DNA of 64,000 nt from Croceitalea marina (GTDB lineage Bacteria > Bacteroidota > Bacteroidia > Flavobacteriales > Flavobacteriaceae): positions 362,868 to 426,867 of the forward strand of contig NZ_JBHULB010000008.1 in assembly GCF_042684265.1 (NCBI RefSeq), given 5' to 3'. Positions 61,936-64,000 of this stretch are shown here, piece after piece (position 1 is the first letter of the stretch; the number at the start of each line of letters is the position of its first letter). Under the pieces are notes generated by a model, which searched no databases, was not told the DNA's origin, and saw nothing but the letters and a program-made list of their open reading frames with translations. The position numbers and the translations under genes are program-made.

Positions 61936-62071
61936 GTTGGCAACAACGTGTATAATTCATTGCTAGTTCAGTTCTTACTCACGAAAATTCTGCCGAATTT
62001 TCTAGTCAGTTTTTATTTACTATTTTAGTGCTTGCATACGCAACGAAATCATACACAAAACCGTTGTGTGC
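61936..62071 (+). repeat. attC-like site 7
   Basis: Arms GTTGGCAAC (61936-61944) and GTTGTGTGC (62063-62071). Stem GTGTAT/ATACAC. Hairpin GAAAATTC-TGCC-GAATTTTC (61983-62002), again base-paired though its sequence differs. Confidence 0.85.
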
Positions 62072-62154
62072 AATTTGAACCAACTAAAATCTACCCAAAA
62101 TCGAGTATTGAACATAAATTATACTGATTTTTTTTAGAGCAAAAATTTTTAATT

Positions 62155-63714
62155 ATGAAAACATTCAAATATATAGCCTTAATACTATTTATTTCATTCA
62201 ATTACTTAAACGGGTACGCACAAAACAAAACAACAGATTTATATTTCTTTTTCGAAAGTCGAGTGAGCGCATGTTCAGATATAGACCTTACATTTTTTGT
62301 TTCGCCTATATTCGTTTGTCAAAATCAACCTTATAAAGTAAATGCCAACTATATGAATGAACTTGATAATGAGTTATTAAATTCATGGAAATCTTACTTG
62401 AAAAATTTGATAAAAACTCAGTATCCAGAATATCAACAAAATAATTGTGTGTCAAAAGTTGATAGTTGGACTTTTTTTGTTAGAGATGCTAGTAGTCGCC
62501 AAGTAATAGACGAAATCTATAGCTACAAGAAAAATAAAATTCAGACAAATTATAATTTCAATGGTTGTCCGTCAATTTCTATTAGCGAAAGTAAAATAGA
62601 AGAAAATGTAAATAGTACTTCTACAAATGAAAACCAAAACTCTGTTTCGAGTATCCCCAATTATTCAAAAAATAGAGACGCAATGTTGTTAAAGCATAGT
62701 GCAGATTTAGCTGTTGCTTTAACGAATGCATTTCAAAACAGGAAAACAACTGAAAATAGAATTTGGAAAAACCCTAGTGGAGAATATCATTCTGGTACAA
62801 CTGTTTATAAAGGTAATGGAAGCGTTTCAAAATATACAGGAATTCATTATGTATCAGAGGACGAAAGTCTTGAAAAAATTATCGAAGTAAAAAAATACTC
62901 AGAAAATGGGAAAATGGAATATTTTTATTCTACAAGAGATAATAGAATACCAATTTACGAAACTTATATACCAGTAAGACAGATAACTAAATTTTATCCA
63001 CTTGACTATTCAGAGAGATATATTAAAGAGAATACTTTTGAAAATCTGTCTATTAAAGAAAGTTCTATGTATGATAGCAAGGGTAAAAAAGCAAATTTTA
63101 AAGAGTTTTATGATAATGGTCAAATAAAATATAGTTTCAATTTTAATTATTTCAGTAATAGAGCGAATAAAATTCAACTTTTTGAAAACTATACATATGA
63201 AGCTTATTACAAAAATGGTAAAAGATTATTTTTATTCTCTACTGACAAGGATGGCTATATAAAAAATAAATCAATTTCTCTTCTTGATGACCAAGGAAAC
63301 ATTAAAGACAAAATGAACCTAACTGAAAAAGAACTTGATAATTTTAGAAAAGAAGGATATTACTATTTAAAAAAAATAGTTAACGAGAAACTCAAAAAAG
63401 AAATAAAAAATAGCAACGTATTACTTTTTGATATTGACTTAGAGAAACAAAGTTATTACTTACGAAAATCTAACGAAGCAAATAACAATGGAAAGTTTGA
63501 AGAATGTGCAAAGAATTTAATTAAAGCTTATCAATATGGCGCTCGGGAAACTATCATACTTTATTACATCGCAGCAAGCTACATTAATGCAGAAAATTAT
63601 AAAGAAGCGCTGAAATATTATCTTTTAGTCGAAGAAAATGATTTTGAATCCTTGTCACAAAAAGAAAAAAACCAGGTTATAAAAAATATCGCTTTGATAA
63701 AAAATAATAATTAA
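62155..63714 (+). CDS. Cassette 8: exported MORN-like/TPR protein
   Basis: A 519-residue protein with signal MKTFKYIALILFISFNYLNG + YAQ. Residues about 25-140 are a globular N-terminal domain with Cys (SRVSACSDIDL). The middle has MORN/YwqK-like beta hairpins (KYSENGKMEYFYSTRDN, KGKKANFKEFYDNGQIKYSF). The C-terminal ~80 residues look like TPR helices (GKFEECAKNLIKAYQYGARE, NAENYKEALKYYLLVEEND). No enzymatic motif. Exported scaffold or binding protein inferred. Confidence 0.75.
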   Translation: MKTFKYIALILFISFNYLNGYAQNKTTDLYFFFESRVSACSDIDLTFFVSPIFVCQNQPYKVNANYMNELDNELLNSWKSYLKNLIKTQYPEYQQNNCVSKVDSWTFFVRDASSRQVIDEIYSYKKNKIQTNYNFNGCPSISISESKIEENVNSTSTNENQNSVSSIPNYSKNRDAMLLKHSADLAVALTNAFQNRKTTENRIWKNPSGEYHSGTTVYKGNGSVSKYTGIHYVSEDESLEKIIEVKKYSENGKMEYFYSTRDNRIPIYETYIPVRQITKFYPLDYSERYIKENTFENLSIKESSMYDSKGKKANFKEFYDNGQIKYSFNFNYFSNRANKIQLFENYTYEAYYKNGKRLFLFSTDKDGYIKNKSISLLDDQGNIKDKMNLTEKELDNFRKEGYYYLKKIVNEKLKKEIKNSNVLLFDIDLEKQSYYLRKSNEANNNGKFEECAKNLIKAYQYGARETIILYYIAASYINAENYKEALKYYLLVEENDFESLSQKEKNQVIKNIALIKNNN

Positions 63715-63734
63715 AATACTATATGTATAAAAAC

Positions 63735-63870
63735 TGCACACAACAATGGCTATAAGTAATTGCTTGTTCTTGTCTATTTTGGAAATTCCTGCGGAATTTC
63801 CAACTTGGTGTGTACTTGTAAAGTTAAATGCTAAACCACGCAACTACTCATAGCCGGGACCGTTGTACAC
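63735..63870 (+). repeat. attC-like site 8
   Basis: Arms TGCACACAAC (63735-63744) and GTTGTACAC (63862-63870). Stem GGCTAT/ATAGCC, fully compensated. Hairpin TTGGAAATTCC-TGC-GGAATTTCCAA (63779-63803). Confidence 0.85.
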
Positions 63871-63875
63871 AAGGC

Positions 63876-64000
63876 TGACCCGTCCTGAATAAAGGCTACA
63901 TAATTCTTACAATTATGTACAAAAATGACAAAGTAATCAGACGGTATTCCGAATCTTTCAAACTCAAAATTCTGGACGAACTTACAACCGGAAAACTAAA
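63876..64000 (+). mobile_element. IS3-family element, left end, running off the window
   Basis: The sequence TGACCCGTCCTGAATAAAGG starts 12 bp into cassette 9 and looks like an IS3-family terminal inverted repeat (TG at the tip). It is followed by the beginning of an OrfA transposase. The right end is outside the window. Confidence 0.65.
63915..64000 (+). CDS. IS3 transposase OrfA, 3' partial
   Basis: ATG at 63915 reads MYKNDKVIRRYSESFKLKIL DELTTGKL, the helix-turn-helix start of an IS3/IS150-type OrfA (RYSESFKLKIL), truncated by the window end. Confidence 0.75.
   Translation, partial: MYKNDKVIRRYSESFKLKILDELTTGKL

Larger units (their letters stand above)
53583..64000 (+). mobile_element. 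Integron-like gene-cassette array (recombinase, attI-like site, eight cassettes, ninth partial)
   Basis: A tyrosine recombinase gene is followed by an attI-like site and eight consecutive cassettes, each one gene plus a terminal palindromic site. Taking cleavage between G and TT of the GTT triplet, cassettes span 54758-55599, 55600-56439, 56440-57361, 57362-59069, 59070-59924, 59925-60793, 60794-62063 and 62064-63862; a ninth starts at 63863 and is entered by an IS. In all eight, the GTT-starting first 9-10 nt are the exact reverse complement of the AAC-ending arm that opens the cassette's own terminal site. Cassette genes are unrelated in function and AT-rich, and seven of eight point away from the recombinase. 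The recombinase is co-oriented with the array, unlike class 1 integrons. Confidence 0.85.

Noticed and set aside
1..64000. rRNA and tRNA genes
   Set aside because: I saw no stretch with the expected conserved sequence or cloverleaf pattern; a covariance search could still find a tRNA I missed.

Overview
The window comes from a marine-type member of the Flavobacteriaceae (Bacteroidota). Evidence: low G+C, a TonB-dependent receptor with a carboxypeptidase-like leader domain, a type IX secretion (T9SS) adhesin/PorP/OmpA module, 2TM-domain histidine kinase, DUF2141/DUF4382/DUF2807 proteins, and promoters of the flavobacterial TTG...TAnnTTTG type. It splits into an ordinary chromosomal part (1-52.5 kb) and an accessory part (53.1-64 kb).

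1-29 kb is housekeeping and envelope genes: a partial NTF2/ABM-fold protein and a cupin, a histidine kinase and TPR protein, a TonB receptor with a C-type lectin protein, the RNA helicase rhlE, peptidase E, a membrane-anchored GH113-like hydrolase, a PaiB-like flavoprotein, oxyR (broken in the assembly by a single N), a PBP4-type carboxypeptidase, msrA, a Nudix hydrolase, an AIM24-like protein, a Sel1-repeat protein, and a PadR/PspC/DUF2807 operon with a palindromic operator candidate. Two small broken genes lie here: a nonsense-interrupted coiled-coil ORF at 9757-9948 and a degenerate duplicate at 28597-28845. trxB follows at 28.9-29.9 kb.

30-38.8 kb is a compact minus-strand operon for tryptophan breakdown through kynurenine, 3-hydroxyanthranilate and 2-aminomuconate. 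It encodes tryptophan 2,3-dioxygenase, kynurenine monooxygenase, kynureninase, 3-hydroxyanthranilate dioxygenase, ACMS decarboxylase, a semialdehyde dehydrogenase, a RidA-type deaminase, an oxalocrotonate decarboxylase/hydratase and an IclR regulator. No kynurenine formamidase is present.

39-52.5 kb is a T9SS module: a 3461-residue surface protein with Ca-binding type 3 repeats, three Ig-like inserts and a gliding-motility-type C-terminus, followed by its PorP/SprF-like partner and an OmpA/PD40 protein.

53.1-64 kb is the most interesting part. A tyrosine recombinase is followed by a 20-bp palindrome and then by eight single-gene cassettes in a row. Each cassette ends in a roughly 135-200 bp imperfect palindrome. 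The first bases of each cassette (GTT + 6-7 nt) are the exact reverse complement of the bases that open that same cassette's terminal palindrome (6-7 nt + AAC), in eight of eight cassettes, although the two arms flanking one integrated site usually do not match each other. Inner stems and the central hairpin show compensatory base changes between sites. This is the logic of integron attC sites, but the recombinase does not look like a classical IntI and the R box is not RYYYAAC/GTTRRRY. I read it as an integron-like cassette platform of the Bacteroidota. Six of the eight cassette proteins are predicted to be exported, lipidated or membrane-bound. One cassette gene is inverted and appears to carry its own promoter. 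An IS3-family element begins in the ninth cassette at the window edge.
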